A DNA stretch of 64,000 nucleotides from Haloferax mediterranei ATCC 33500. GTDB taxonomy: Archaea > Halobacteriota > Halobacteria > Halobacteriales > Haloferacaceae. The stretch's first letter is position 1. Every line of letters begins with the position of its first letter. Below the pieces are notes generated by a model that worked only from the letters and a program-made list of their open reading frames with translations, was not told the DNA's origin and did no database searches. The translations under genes and the position numbers were made by a program. Location: NCBI RefSeq assembly GCF_000306765.2, contig NC_017942.1, positions 1 through 64,000 on the forward strand, written 5' to 3'. This document shows, in pieces, positions 1-8,309 of this stretch.

Positions 1-1380
1 ATGACTTCAAGCACGGAGCAGATGAGAACACTGGGCGATTACGCCGCCGAGCATGGGGCTGTTGCTTACTCTCGCTCCGGGTCTCGTGATGATCCACTTT
101 CTGTCCTTGACGAAGAGGACCCAATATTTGCGAATGAGGACCTCCTCCGTATCGACCACATTCCAGACCAGGACAAGATTGTCGGACGGAACAGTCAAAT
201 CGAGACTGTTGCTCGTCGACTGAAGCCAACGATTACTGGTGGGTCTGGCAAGGGAACGCTCCTTCTCGGGAAATCCGGGTCGGGGAAGACACTTGTGACC
301 CGATACGTCAGTCGTGAGGTCGAGGAACGTGGAAAGAACAATGGCGTTCGCATCGGTCGCGCGATCATTGACTGTGCACAGCGTCGCTCGGAGGTACAGA
401 CTGTGATCCACCTTGCGAAAGCACTGAACCACCCCGAGAAAACAGGTGTTAAAATACCTCACTCTGGCATCGCGACCGGTGCTTACTATGACCGCCTGTG
501 GACAATCATCGACGAACTCTATGACGCAGTCATCGTTGTTCTCGACGAAATTGACCGTCTTGCGCCACCTGACGACGCCCCAAGTGTTTCACCCGAAGAG
601 GCAGAGGATAGCAAGCTTCTGATGCAACTTTCCCGCGCAGGTGAAGAGAACGATGTCGAAGCTAGTCTTACTGTTATCGGCATCAGTAACGATCTCAAGT
701 ATGGTGACCGGCTAGATACCCGTGTAGAGAGTTCGTTCGCGCCTGATGAAATCGTGTTTCCCGCGTACGATGCAAACCAACTTGGGGATATTCTCAAGCG
801 ACGTCGCGAGGCCTACCGACCAGGGGTTCTCTCAGAAGACATTATTCCCCTGTGTTCAGCGTTTTCCGCACAAGAACATGGTGACGCACGGCGTGCACTT
901 GACCTCTTTCGACTCGCTGGCGAGGTTGCTCGCGATGATGATGCTGACCAAGTTCGAGGGGAGCACGTCCGAGCTGCCAACGATGATGCCGAAGTAACTC
1001 GGATTCAAGACCTCATTCGAGGCTGTCCGACACAGGCTAAGATTGCAATCGCCGCACTTGCGGCTCTGGACGAATTCACGAACCGTTCGCATTTTAAATC
1101 GACTGCGATGTATCAGGTGTACCGTGCATTTGCCGAAGCAATTGGGATGAACGTTCTTGGACAGAAACGCATCACTGATCAGCTCCGTGAGTACGAGACA
1201 CTAAAAATAATTGATATGAAACGAACGAGTGACGGCTATCGAGAGGGGACGTATCTTCAACTGTCACTTCTTGACGACCCAAGCCTTTTGCTTCAATCAG
1301 TTGGTCTGGACGATCACTGTTCGGGGATTCCTATTGGTCCTCGAATGCGCAAGCAAATTGTTAACCTCGTTGGAAAGTAG
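1..1380 (+). CDS. Orc1/Cdc6 family replication initiator
   Basis: An AAA+ ATPase of the Orc1/Cdc6 family that should bind origin repeats and start replication of this replicon. Residues 90-97 form Walker A (GKSGSGKT), residues 181-185 Walker B (LDEID), and a sensor-1-like GISND follows near residue 227. The C-terminal part fits the winged-helix DNA-binding domain. At 459 aa it is within the usual family range. The ATG is the first base of the window, so an upstream start cannot be excluded. It points away from the ParA module about 0.4 kb downstream, a common plasmid layout. Confidence 0.93.
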   Translation: MTSSTEQMRTLGDYAAEHGAVAYSRSGSRDDPLSVLDEEDPIFANEDLLRIDHIPDQDKIVGRNSQIETVARRLKPTITGGSGKGTLLLGKSGSGKTLVTRYVSREVEERGKNNGVRIGRAIIDCAQRRSEVQTVIHLAKALNHPEKTGVKIPHSGIATGAYYDRLWTIIDELYDAVIVVLDEIDRLAPPDDAPSVSPEEAEDSKLLMQLSRAGEENDVEASLTVIGISNDLKYGDRLDTRVESSFAPDEIVFPAYDANQLGDILKRRREAYRPGVLSEDIIPLCSAFSAQEHGDARRALDLFRLAGEVARDDDADQVRGEHVRAANDDAEVTRIQDLIRGCPTQAKIAIAALAALDEFTNRSHFKSTAMYQVYRAFAEAIGMNVLGQKRITDQLREYETLKIIDMKRTSDGYREGTYLQLSLLDDPSLLLQSVGLDDHCSGIPIGPRMRKQIVNLVGK

Positions 1381-1807
1381 ACCTCCGACCTTCTCATTCA
1401 CAGGGAGAAAGCGAACGGGTGCAGCTAGTGTCCCACTTTCATCTTACTGTAGCGAGGGAACTCGCCTTTACACTCTGATGCCCCCTCCCTCACTCTGTTC
1501 ACTCCGATAGGGGGTGTATTTCCATTGTTCACGGATTTTAATTGCCCTCTCAGCAACAACTCCGGATGCTCCATTACGAACTGAAGGCTGTTTCGTGCCT
1601 CTCCTGCTTCTCATCGTTCTGTATACCCTACTCTCAGAGCTCCTCTCTTACAGCAGTTTTTCCTGAGCCATTTTTGGAGTACGGACAGGCATTTATGTAC
1701 GACTTAAAAGGAGGAACGACCGCCACCATAGAGAACCATGCTAAGAACTTAGGAAAACCGCTGTATAAGGTCTGTTGGACGAGTCTGACTGTGGTTACCT
1801 TGAGTCG
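1381..1807. other. Intergenic region after cdc6, possible origin flank
   Basis: No convincing gene lies in these 427 bases between two convergent genes. An inverted repeat CCCCCT (1481-1486) / AGGGGG (1509-1514) with a TGTTC element between them recalls the G-string of haloarchaeal origin recognition boxes. Only one such element is seen and no ORB consensus could be aligned, so an origin here is only a suggestion. The upstream side of cdc6, where origins usually sit, is outside the window. Confidence 0.3.
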
Positions 1808-2206
1808 CTAGTCAAACGTCATCCCGTATCCCCACTCTTCGAGACAGTCCTCTGCTTCGTCGAGATGCTGTAACCCAACTTTCACAAGCGCTTCACGGAG
1901 GTCCGTCAGTGAAACGTTTTCTTCAAACCTGTCTTCGAACTCTCGGAGTGCATCTCGCTCTGCGACCTTTGTCTCTTTCTGCAAGAACAAGGGAACTCGG
2001 TCACGACCGTCTTGTACACCATCCCGGCGGAATTTATACGGGATCTGGAGTTGCTGCCGTGACGATTGCGTATCTGGTTCCTGTTGTGTATCAGTCTCCT
2101 CTGGTGTCTCGGTGGCTTCGGTCTGGTCTGTTGAAGGTTCGGTTGAATCTACTGGTTGGTCGTCAGCGAACGGATCTTCGCCTGCTCCTTTCTTCATCCC
2201 AGTCAT
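1808..2206 (-). CDS. ParA-partner protein, haloarchaeal plasmid type
   Basis: A 132-aa acidic protein with a Thr/Glu/Gln-rich disordered N-terminal half (about residues 15-50) and a conserved C-terminal half starting near IPYKFRRDGVQDGRD. Its start codon overlaps the ParA stop (ATGA at 2203-2206), so the two are co-translated. This position and the tail-plus-domain layout fit the small ParB-like adaptor of ParA systems, but no classical ParB motif is visible. A broken relative lies at 3699-3911. The DNA-binding role is inferred from context only. Confidence 0.7.
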   Translation of the reverse strand: MTGMKKGAGEDPFADDQPVDSTEPSTDQTEATETPEETDTQQEPDTQSSRQQLQIPYKFRRDGVQDGRDRVPLFLQKETKVAERDALREFEDRFEENVSLTDLREALVKVGLQHLDEAEDCLEEWGYGMTFD

Positions 2207-3102
2207 ACGGTGAGCACCTCGTGGTCAACGTCACCGGGTTCTGGCGGGTTTGGTGCCTCGATGCCAACCTCTGCTTCGAGGTGTCGTGCCAAGCGATCGA
2301 ACTGAGCCAGTGTTTCGAGTTCGTAGTCACGACGGCGAGAGCGGTGGTCACGTACGTACTCAAACGCAGAGCACTGTTCCATCCAGCACCCCTCCATAAG
2401 AGATGCACGCTCACTGATTATCTCTGGAATTGGATAATCAATCTCGTCTAGAATCGTCCGCTGATCGCGTGTGTTTTTGAATCCTGTGGGAACTGCAGCG
2501 AGGACACCAACGTCAATATTGAGTTGTTCTTCGAAACCAGCGACAAGTGCTTCTAAGCCCTCAACTGCTGCGCGACCTTTGGCGCTTGGTTCGACGGGAA
2601 TCACTAACGACCGCGTCGCGTGGATTGCATTGTAGAGATGCGGTCCCTCAGTTGCGGGTGGGTCGCAAATTAAAACATCGTATTTCTCGGGGACGCCTGC
2701 CTCACGGAGCACACGAAGCAACTGTGCGTGCATTCCGAACGCCTCCCCCATAGCCTCTGCTTGGTCTTTTTCACGCTGTAAGAATTCGGCGAGGTCTGAG
2801 AGCATATTATGCTCAGGTACAATGTCGACCCCCTCTACTGTTCGAATAAGGTCAGTGAACCCTCCGTTTGGTCGCCGAATCATATGGCGGACTAAGTTGT
2901 CAACTGAGTCTGTTCGTTGTTCATCAACGCCAAAGAGGCGTGAGAGGTCTCCATCTTGCGGGTCGAGCGGCACGACAAGTGGTTTTAATCCGGCACGAGC
3001 GTGTGCGACCGCGAGGTTCGCTGCAGTGGTCGTTTTCCCGACCCCTCCTGCCTCGCTGTATGTTGAATACGTAAGCATGCTTGTCTCATGAATGACCTTC
3101 AT
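2203..3102 (-). CDS. ParA/Soj family partition ATPase
   Basis: A deviant-Walker ATPase for plasmid segregation. With the ATG at 3102 the protein is 299 aa and has GGVGKTT at residues 19-25, preceded by the expected beta strand. The open frame continues upstream to 3279, but those codons lie in the 13-bp repeat array and look non-coding, so 3102 (or the Met at 3078) is preferred. It overlaps the partner gene by 4 bases. Autoregulation through the upstream repeats is likely for this family but is not shown here. Confidence 0.93.
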   Translation of the reverse strand: MKVIHETSMLTYSTYSEAGGVGKTTTAANLAVAHARAGLKPLVVPLDPQDGDLSRLFGVDEQRTDSVDNLVRHMIRRPNGGFTDLIRTVEGVDIVPEHNMLSDLAEFLQREKDQAEAMGEAFGMHAQLLRVLREAGVPEKYDVLICDPPATEGPHLYNAIHATRSLVIPVEPSAKGRAAVEGLEALVAGFEEQLNIDVGVLAAVPTGFKNTRDQRTILDEIDYPIPEIISERASLMEGCWMEQCSAFEYVRDHRSRRRDYELETLAQFDRLARHLEAEVGIEAPNPPEPGDVDHEVLTV

Positions 3103-3192
3103 CTTGAATCTTCTCCACATCAAATCATGTTGTGTTGTATATTCTCCATGTACTGACTGGCATTCATGGTTGTACAAAGTGACTGAACACAA

Positions 3193-3275
3193 TGAACACC
3201 AGTACTGAATATTAGGACTGAACAAATCTAATGAACAAATTTGCTGAACGTCTCTTCTGAACAGAGCTAGTGAAC
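3193..3275. repeat. 13-bp-period TGAAC repeat array, proximal block
   Basis: Seven TGAAC/TGAAT cores start at 3193, 3206, 3219, 3232, 3245, 3258 and 3271, exactly 13 bp apart, with an extra off-phase core at 3184. The array sits immediately upstream of parA. Such constant-phase short direct repeats are typical of centromere (parS/parC) sites or replication iterons. Confidence 0.85.
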
Positions 3276-3396
3276 ACACCGATACGGTTGTCAGCAGGTG
3301 ATTGAGTTATCGGTTGTTAGTAGCCAAAGGATGCTCATCGTATCTCGAAGTAATCCATTGACTATCTCCACTGATTTTTGGTTTTTGATCTTATCT

Positions 3397-3466
3397 TGAA
3401 TGAAGTTAATGAACACCACTACTGAATGTTCTTAATGAACACAACTAATGAACAAATGGATTGAAC
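3397..3466. repeat. 13-bp-period TGAAC repeat array, distal block
   Basis: Six TGAA(C/T/G) cores start at 3397, 3410, 3423, 3436, 3449 and 3462, again exactly 13 bp apart. The block is in the same orientation as the proximal one and is separated from it by about 120 bp. That spacer holds two related copies of CGGTTGTNAGNAG (3285 and 3311, 26 bp apart). The distance between blocks (126 bp) is not a multiple of 13. Confidence 0.85.
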
Positions 3467-3539
3467 AAACACCTTTGCAGTGGTCGCTCGTGAGAAATAT
3501 TGGAGGCAAGCTGTGTCACACGCGCCTCTCCATCCCCCT

Positions 3540-3692
3540 ATGACGAGTGATTCGACGATACTCGGACGATGTCCGGACTGTGGTGCGGAGATTGAGCCGT
3601 ATCAATCGCTGATCGAGTTCGAGGAAGCAGATGGGACTACTGGCGTATTTGCTGAGTGTTACTCGTGCGACGAGGTTGTTCGGCCAGAGTAA
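3540..3692 (+). CDS. Small double-CxxC zinc-ribbon protein
   Basis: A 50-aa protein with two knuckles, CPDC at residues 11-14 and CYSC at residues 40-43, the spacing of a compact zinc ribbon. The ATG at 3540 is chosen because the upstream in-frame extension to 3480 looks non-coding. Tiny zinc-ribbon proteins of this type are common on haloarchaeal replicons and have no assigned function. It diverges from the partition genes across the repeat arrays. Confidence 0.65.
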   Translation: MTSDSTILGRCPDCGAEIEPYQSLIEFEEADGTTGVFAECYSCDEVVRPE

Positions 3693-3698
3693 CGAGAC

Positions 3699-3911
3699 CG
3701 TGCTATTCGTCCACGAGATCGGGCACGCCATATTCACGTTGAAGAATCGATAGGCCCCGGTGAGGGTGAGTCAGGATTCGCTTCTAACCCCGACCCAGAC
3801 GCAACGTTAGACGAGGAACCACTCTCGAAAGATACCACGCCAGAAATCCCATACGTGCTTCGCCGGTCGTCGGTCAGGCCAAGTCGCGACGACGTGAAGA
3901 CGTTCGGTTAG
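3699..3911 (+). pseudogene. Truncated relative of the ParA partner
   Basis: An open frame without a start codon that ends at the TAG at 3909-3911. Its end reads EIPYVLRRSSVRPSRDDVKTF, which lines up with IPYKFRRDGVQDGRDRVPLF of the ParA partner at 1808-2206, and it also has an acidic low-complexity stretch before this block. The conserved C-terminal domain is missing. It is best read as a decayed second copy of the same family. The 3' end overlaps the convergent regulator gene. Confidence 0.5.
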
Positions 3912-4642
3912 TCGGCAGCTTGCTCAGCTTGGCGAGTCTTTTCGACCTCTAATGGATCTGCCGTCGACGTCGCCGTCACTAGTCGCAGGAACTGACCTGC
4001 GCTCGTGAGGATTTTGTTCTCCGCCTTCCGGAGATGTTCCTCGTACGTGGAACGAGCGACAGCGGTCTGGTCAGCGAGTTCCCTGAGTGACGTTTTCCGG
4101 GGCTGTTCGTAGTAGCCGCTCTCCAATGCCAACCGAAGCGCCGCCATCTGTCGTTCGGTCACGTCCTCGAACAATTGGTCGACCGGAGCCAACATGCTGT
4201 GTGGGACTCGCTGTGCTGTAATCGCCGTCTTCGAGAGTACCTCGATGTCTCGGTCAGCCTCCAACTCGTGGAGAAGTTCTCTAATATCGCTCTCGTCGAA
4301 GGCAATCACCGAATAGTGTTCCCAACCCTGCCGATGAATTGTAGGCGGCTGATACAGGCAATTGTGCGCTTCGAATCGCTCGATGATGGAGTCTTCCAGT
4401 GAACACAGGCATGATTGCGTGACGACGTGGAGGCCAGCATTGTCGACTGACTCGTGAAGAACCGTCCCCAAGCGATCGATCTCGTCGAGGAGGTCGTCAG
4501 TCGGAGACCCCGGTGCAGTAATTTCGATTACCTGGCAGTCATCCAGATACCACTCACGAATCGTGAGGTCCGGATAACGCTCCGAAATCTCTCGATACGG
4601 ACACTCGTGTTTGACGCGAAACGATGCCTCGTAGAGACTCAT
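3908..4642 (-). CDS. HTH_10 (Bat-like) transcriptional regulator
   Basis: A 244-aa regulator with an N-terminal sensing half and a C-terminal HTH_10 domain near residues 160-215 (TERQMAALRLALESGYYEQPR, then LADQTAVARSTYEEHLRKAE). The family regulates nearby genes in haloarchaea. It is divergent from the rhodanese/metallo-beta-lactamase gene and shares an 88-bp promoter region with it, so control of that sulfur unit is a reasonable inference. Confidence 0.82.
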   Translation of the reverse strand: MSLYEASFRVKHECPYREISERYPDLTIREWYLDDCQVIEITAPGSPTDDLLDEIDRLGTVLHESVDNAGLHVVTQSCLCSLEDSIIERFEAHNCLYQPPTIHRQGWEHYSVIAFDESDIRELLHELEADRDIEVLSKTAITAQRVPHSMLAPVDQLFEDVTERQMAALRLALESGYYEQPRKTSLRELADQTAVARSTYEEHLRKAENKILTSAGQFLRLVTATSTADPLEVEKTRQAEQAAD

Positions 4643-4672
4643 ACTGGCACATTCGTCTATACAGAATTAACA

Positions 4673-4696
4673 GTACCGGTCATGTCCGGCAGTACC
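4673..4696. promoter_or_regulatory. Imperfect dyad between divergent genes
   Basis: GTACCGG (4673-4679) and CCGGCAGTAC (4686-4695) form an imperfect inverted repeat in the shared promoter region of the HTH_10 regulator and the rhodanese fusion. Its position suits an operator. It is short and imperfect. Confidence 0.3.
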
Positions 4697-4730
4697 TATA
4701 TTCTATGACTTCCCATACGGAAGAACACTG

Positions 4731-5843
4731 ATGTCGGATATTTCCCCCGAGGAACTTGGAGCACAACTGCAGACTGACGAAAACGGCCTGCTGGTAGTCG
4801 ACATTCGCCACAAAGGAGAGTTCGACGACTGGCACGTACCGGGGAGCGTCAACATCGACGTCTACGACGAGTTGGCTGACGATCCCGACAAAGCCAAGGA
4901 CGCACTTTCGGGCCTCCCCGAGGAGAAAGAAATCGTTACTGTCTGTGGTGCAGGAATCGCCGCGGAGACGGCAGCCGACGTGCTTCAAGATATGGGCTAC
5001 ACCGCGGCGACACTCGAAGATGGGATGAATGGGTGGAGTCGCGTTCACCGCCATGCGGCGGTCTCTGTCGACCTCGATGGAACGCTCGTTCAGGTCGCAC
5101 GACCGGGGAAAGGCTGTCTCTCGCATGTACTCATCTCCGATGGTGAAGCCGCTGTCTTCGACCCATCACACTACCTCGAAGAGTACGAAGTGATTCTCGA
5201 TGAGTACGACGCCGAACTCGTCGGTGTCTTCGACACGCACGCCCACGCCGACCACGTTTCGGGCGCTGCAGAACTGGCCGACCGTCACGGCATCCCCTCC
5301 TACCTCCACCCGAAGGATGCACTGGCACTCGACGCTACTCCCATCGAGGATGGACAGACTGTCTCGGTCGGCAGCCTCGATATCGAGGTCATCCACACGC
5401 CAGGACACAGCGAAGGTAGCGTCTCGTTCGATATCGAGGAGGTGGCGTTGATTACGGGTGATACGCTCTTCCACGAGAGCGTGGGCCGCGTCGAACTCGG
5501 CGTCGAAGCCGGTATCGAGGATTCAAACGTCGAGCAGAACGCCGCGACGCTCTACAAGAGCCTCCTGCGGTTGCTCAACCGTCCAGACGACGCGCTAGTC
5601 CTCCCAGCACACGACCCCGGTTCACCGGAACCGCCAGTAACCGCAACACTGGGCGAGGTCCGAGAGCGGAACGAAGACCTCAGCCGCGACCGCGGGGAAT
5701 TCATCCGGGAACTCGTGGCGGATATCCCGGACCATCCCCCAAACTTCGAGCGCGTCAAGCGGACGAACGTGGGTCAGGAATCGGTTCCCATCGACGAACT
5801 TGCTGAGCTCGAACTGGGTCCCAACAACTGCGCAGCGGAGTGA
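4731..5843 (+). CDS. Rhodanese / metallo-beta-lactamase fusion (persulfide dioxygenase-like)
   Basis: A 370-aa fusion. Residues 1-105 are a rhodanese domain with active-site Cys72 in VTVCGAGIA. Residues about 112-330 are a metallo-beta-lactamase domain with HAHADH at 170-175, His226 in HTPGH and Asp244 in TGDTLF, the metal ligands of the ETHE1/persulfide dioxygenase group. The likely role is oxidation or transfer of sulfane sulfur in the cytoplasm. Known rhodanese-PDO fusions often have the rhodanese at the C-terminus; here it is N-terminal. It is followed after 3 bp by an MFS transporter, so the two form an operon. Confidence 0.9.
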   Translation: MSDISPEELGAQLQTDENGLLVVDIRHKGEFDDWHVPGSVNIDVYDELADDPDKAKDALSGLPEEKEIVTVCGAGIAAETAADVLQDMGYTAATLEDGMNGWSRVHRHAAVSVDLDGTLVQVARPGKGCLSHVLISDGEAAVFDPSHYLEEYEVILDEYDAELVGVFDTHAHADHVSGAAELADRHGIPSYLHPKDALALDATPIEDGQTVSVGSLDIEVIHTPGHSEGSVSFDIEEVALITGDTLFHESVGRVELGVEAGIEDSNVEQNAATLYKSLLRLLNRPDDALVLPAHDPGSPEPPVTATLGEVRERNEDLSRDRGEFIRELVADIPDHPPNFERVKRTNVGQESVPIDELAELELGPNNCAAE

Positions 5844-5846
5844 TCG

Positions 5847-7139
5847 ATGAGTACAGAAACTGACCTCAAACAGGGGATCCGTGAACACCTCGGGCAGTTC
5901 TCACTGCACGTCTTGTTGGTGTTCGCGACGGGGTTGACTATCGGGTCCGAACGCGCCGTCGTACCCGTGTTGGGCCGTGACGTCCTCGGCGTCGAGTCGC
6001 TGTTCGTCATCGGGTCGTTCGTCGTCTCGTTCGGGTTCGTCAAGGGACTGCTCAACCTCTACGCCGGCAAGTGGGGTGGTGAATACGGCCGCAAGCCCGT
6101 CCTCATCCTTGGGTGGGTGACCGCACTCCCACTCCCGGTCATCCTCATCTTTGCCCCGAGTTGGGGCTGGATTACCGTCGGGAACATCCTGTTGGGCATC
6201 AACCAGGCGTTGACCTGGAGTATGGCCATCAACGCCAAGATCGACATCGCGGGGCCCGAGCAGCGAGGGCTGGCCGTCGGCATCGACGAGGCCTTCGGGT
6301 ACAGCGGCGTCGCCGTCGGGGCGTGGGTGACGGGCATCATCGCCGCCCAGACGAGCCTTCGACCTGAGCCGTTCTACTTCCTCGCCGTCGTCGTCGTGCT
6401 GGCGTTCCTCATCTCGGTCTCCTTGATCAAGGAGACGGTCCAACTCGCGGAAGTAGAGATAGACGACAAGGACCACCACGACGCGAACCTCCCGTTCGGG
6501 GAGGTGCTGAAGCGGGCGACCTACGGTGACAAGACGCTGTTCGCTGCGGCACAGGCGGGCCACATCGAGAAGTTCGTCGATACGCTGTTTTGGCTTGCCG
6601 TCCCGCTGTATCTCACGAGTCAGGGAGTCGGCATCGCAGCAGTCGGGTTCGTCGTCGGCGTCCACAGCGCAATGTACTTCCTCCAGATTGCAACCGGCGG
6701 ACTCGCAGACCGCATTGGTCGCCGGCCACCCGTGATTGCGGGGATGTTCCTCACCGGTGCGGGCGTCCTCGGAATGGTACTCGTCGAAGGATACCTTCTG
6801 TGGGCTGTGCTCTCCGGCGTGTCCGGCTTGGGGATGGCGTTGCTCTACCCCAATCTCATGACTGTCCCCGGCGACGCCGCCCACCCAACGTGGCGCGCAA
6901 CCGGGATGGGCGTCTACCGGATGTGGCGTGACTCGGGATACGGCGTCGGTGCAATCCTCATCGGCCTCTCGATGGAATTTGTGAACGCCGAAGCCGCATT
7001 CTACATGACTGCCGCCCTGATGTTCGTCTCTGGGGCGATCGTGTACGTGTGGATGGAAGAGACTCACCCCGAGTTCGGAACACACGAACCACCTGCCCCT
7101 GCAACGAAGCAACCAGCCCGGTCGGTGGCACAAGACTAA
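5847..7139 (+). CDS. MFS transporter
   Basis: A 430-aa membrane protein with about 12 hydrophobic segments. It has an MFS loop 2-3 type motif GGEYGRKPVLILG near residue 72 and its second-half counterpart LADRIGRRPPV. It is full length and tightly coupled (3 bp) to the rhodanese fusion, so the substrate may be a sulfur compound. The substrate itself cannot be read from the sequence. Confidence 0.88.
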   Translation: MSTETDLKQGIREHLGQFSLHVLLVFATGLTIGSERAVVPVLGRDVLGVESLFVIGSFVVSFGFVKGLLNLYAGKWGGEYGRKPVLILGWVTALPLPVILIFAPSWGWITVGNILLGINQALTWSMAINAKIDIAGPEQRGLAVGIDEAFGYSGVAVGAWVTGIIAAQTSLRPEPFYFLAVVVVLAFLISVSLIKETVQLAEVEIDDKDHHDANLPFGEVLKRATYGDKTLFAAAQAGHIEKFVDTLFWLAVPLYLTSQGVGIAAVGFVVGVHSAMYFLQIATGGLADRIGRRPPVIAGMFLTGAGVLGMVLVEGYLLWAVLSGVSGLGMALLYPNLMTVPGDAAHPTWRATGMGVYRMWRDSGYGVGAILIGLSMEFVNAEAAFYMTAALMFVSGAIVYVWMEETHPEFGTHEPPAPATKQPARSVAQD

Positions 7140-7755
7140 CTCGGCAGAACAGCTGTTCCGCCTTCAAAATATATCAGCCTATGACGGGATAGTTTCTCTA
7201 GGGTCCTACTTCTACAGACCAACTATCAGATTCACTATGTATATATGGGAGAGGAGAAAACGAGGTTGTTAGAAATCTCGTCATGCACTTTTCAGACCCC
7301 GTATCGCACGATTTACGCAGGAATAGCTGATTAACCGCGGGTATAGAAGATGCACTACTATTTGACGTCAACCGGTATTGCCTAAAATCGTTCTCAGATT
7401 TTCCCTCGATTCCTCGATTTCGCTAGTTTCACCTACTCGTCAAGCACAATCCTCACCGATTGTCTCCGCTGCATCTTGTCGAGGACATCAATAGCGCCTG
7501 AGAACAGCCCGACGAGCCTATCGCCAAATCTAAGCGGGTTTCGGTTCTCCCTGCACCTCTCAAATCATCCAAAGGAAGACTAGGGTACACCGGTGCAAAC
7601 GCCGCTGGCTCTCTCCGGCTGAGGGGCCATCAAACGACGAGTGTCTCTCGCCAATATGTCAGAACTCACTCACTGTCTGACGATGTGATCCGCGGTGGAG
7701 TTTGTCGCCCCCGAGAGGGGCGAGGGGGGCCGCCGTAGGCACCCACTCAACAACC
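7140..7755. other. Gene-poor stretch with a possible gene remnant
   Basis: About 600 bases without an intact gene. On the minus strand at roughly 7433-7550 a short open frame reads like a real protein end (FGDRLVGLFSGAIDVLDKM, then a stop at 7433). It has no start and no identifiable family, and is probably the tail of a deleted gene. Nothing else was recognised. Confidence 0.3.
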
Positions 7756-8199
7756 ATGTCTTCCGAGTACGAGCAACAGCGATCACGACTCACTGGCGAG
7801 CAAACTGGGGAACCGAGCGACGAACCGTGGGCGGACCTCAAACTGACGCTCCCCCACAACAGAAGTCCGACTGCCATCGTCTCACTTGTCGAGTGCGCAC
7901 TCGTCGAACTCACTCACGAAGACGTCGGAGCCGAGTTCGTTTCGACGAGCGTTGCGGGAGTGAAGCGGACACAGTACATCGCCGTCGATGACTTCGGCCA
8001 ACGGTTCCAGAAGCGGTATTTCGACGAACGTCTCGGCTGGCACGAAACGACAGTCAGCCGCGAAACGGTTCGCGAGGAGTTGGTCAACCGACTCACACAG
8101 CGTCCGTCACTGGGCAGTGAGGTGGGTCAGAATGGCATCGTTGGCGATCAACACAAATTCCTGGTGATGCCAATTCGAGAGCTTAGAGTTCAGGGATGA
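7756..8199 (+). CDS. Hypothetical protein, possibly with altered C-terminus
   Basis: A 147-aa protein that I do not recognise. The middle (WADLKLTLPHN to LVNRLTQRPS) has normal haloarchaeal codon usage and acidic composition, so it is likely real. The ATG at 7756 is preferred over an in-frame start at 7702, whose extra codons look non-coding. The last 30 or so residues are less typical, and the DNA beyond (8200-8309) reads as minus-strand coding debris, so the 3' end may be a rearrangement junction. Confidence 0.5.
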   Translation: MSSEYEQQRSRLTGEQTGEPSDEPWADLKLTLPHNRSPTAIVSLVECALVELTHEDVGAEFVSTSVAGVKRTQYIAVDDFGQRFQKRYFDERLGWHETTVSRETVREELVNRLTQRPSLGSEVGQNGIVGDQHKFLVMPIRELRVQG

Positions 8200-8309
8200 T
8201 GCCCCATGTCTGGCTGTTGAGACTACTGTCGGTGTGCGTTTCTTGGATCTGTTTGGCCTCGGCATAGCTCCGCTCTGAGGGCCTCACGGATTGGGGTCGG
8301 AGGAGAGGT

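Noticed and set aside
1381..1807. Definite replication origin with ORB repeats
   Set aside because: Only one G-string-like inverted repeat was found and no set of ORB copies.
5901..7133. 410-aa minus-strand ORF
   Set aside because: Antisense to the MFS gene; Arg/Asp/His-rich composition without hydrophobic core, typical of a shadow frame in GC-rich DNA.
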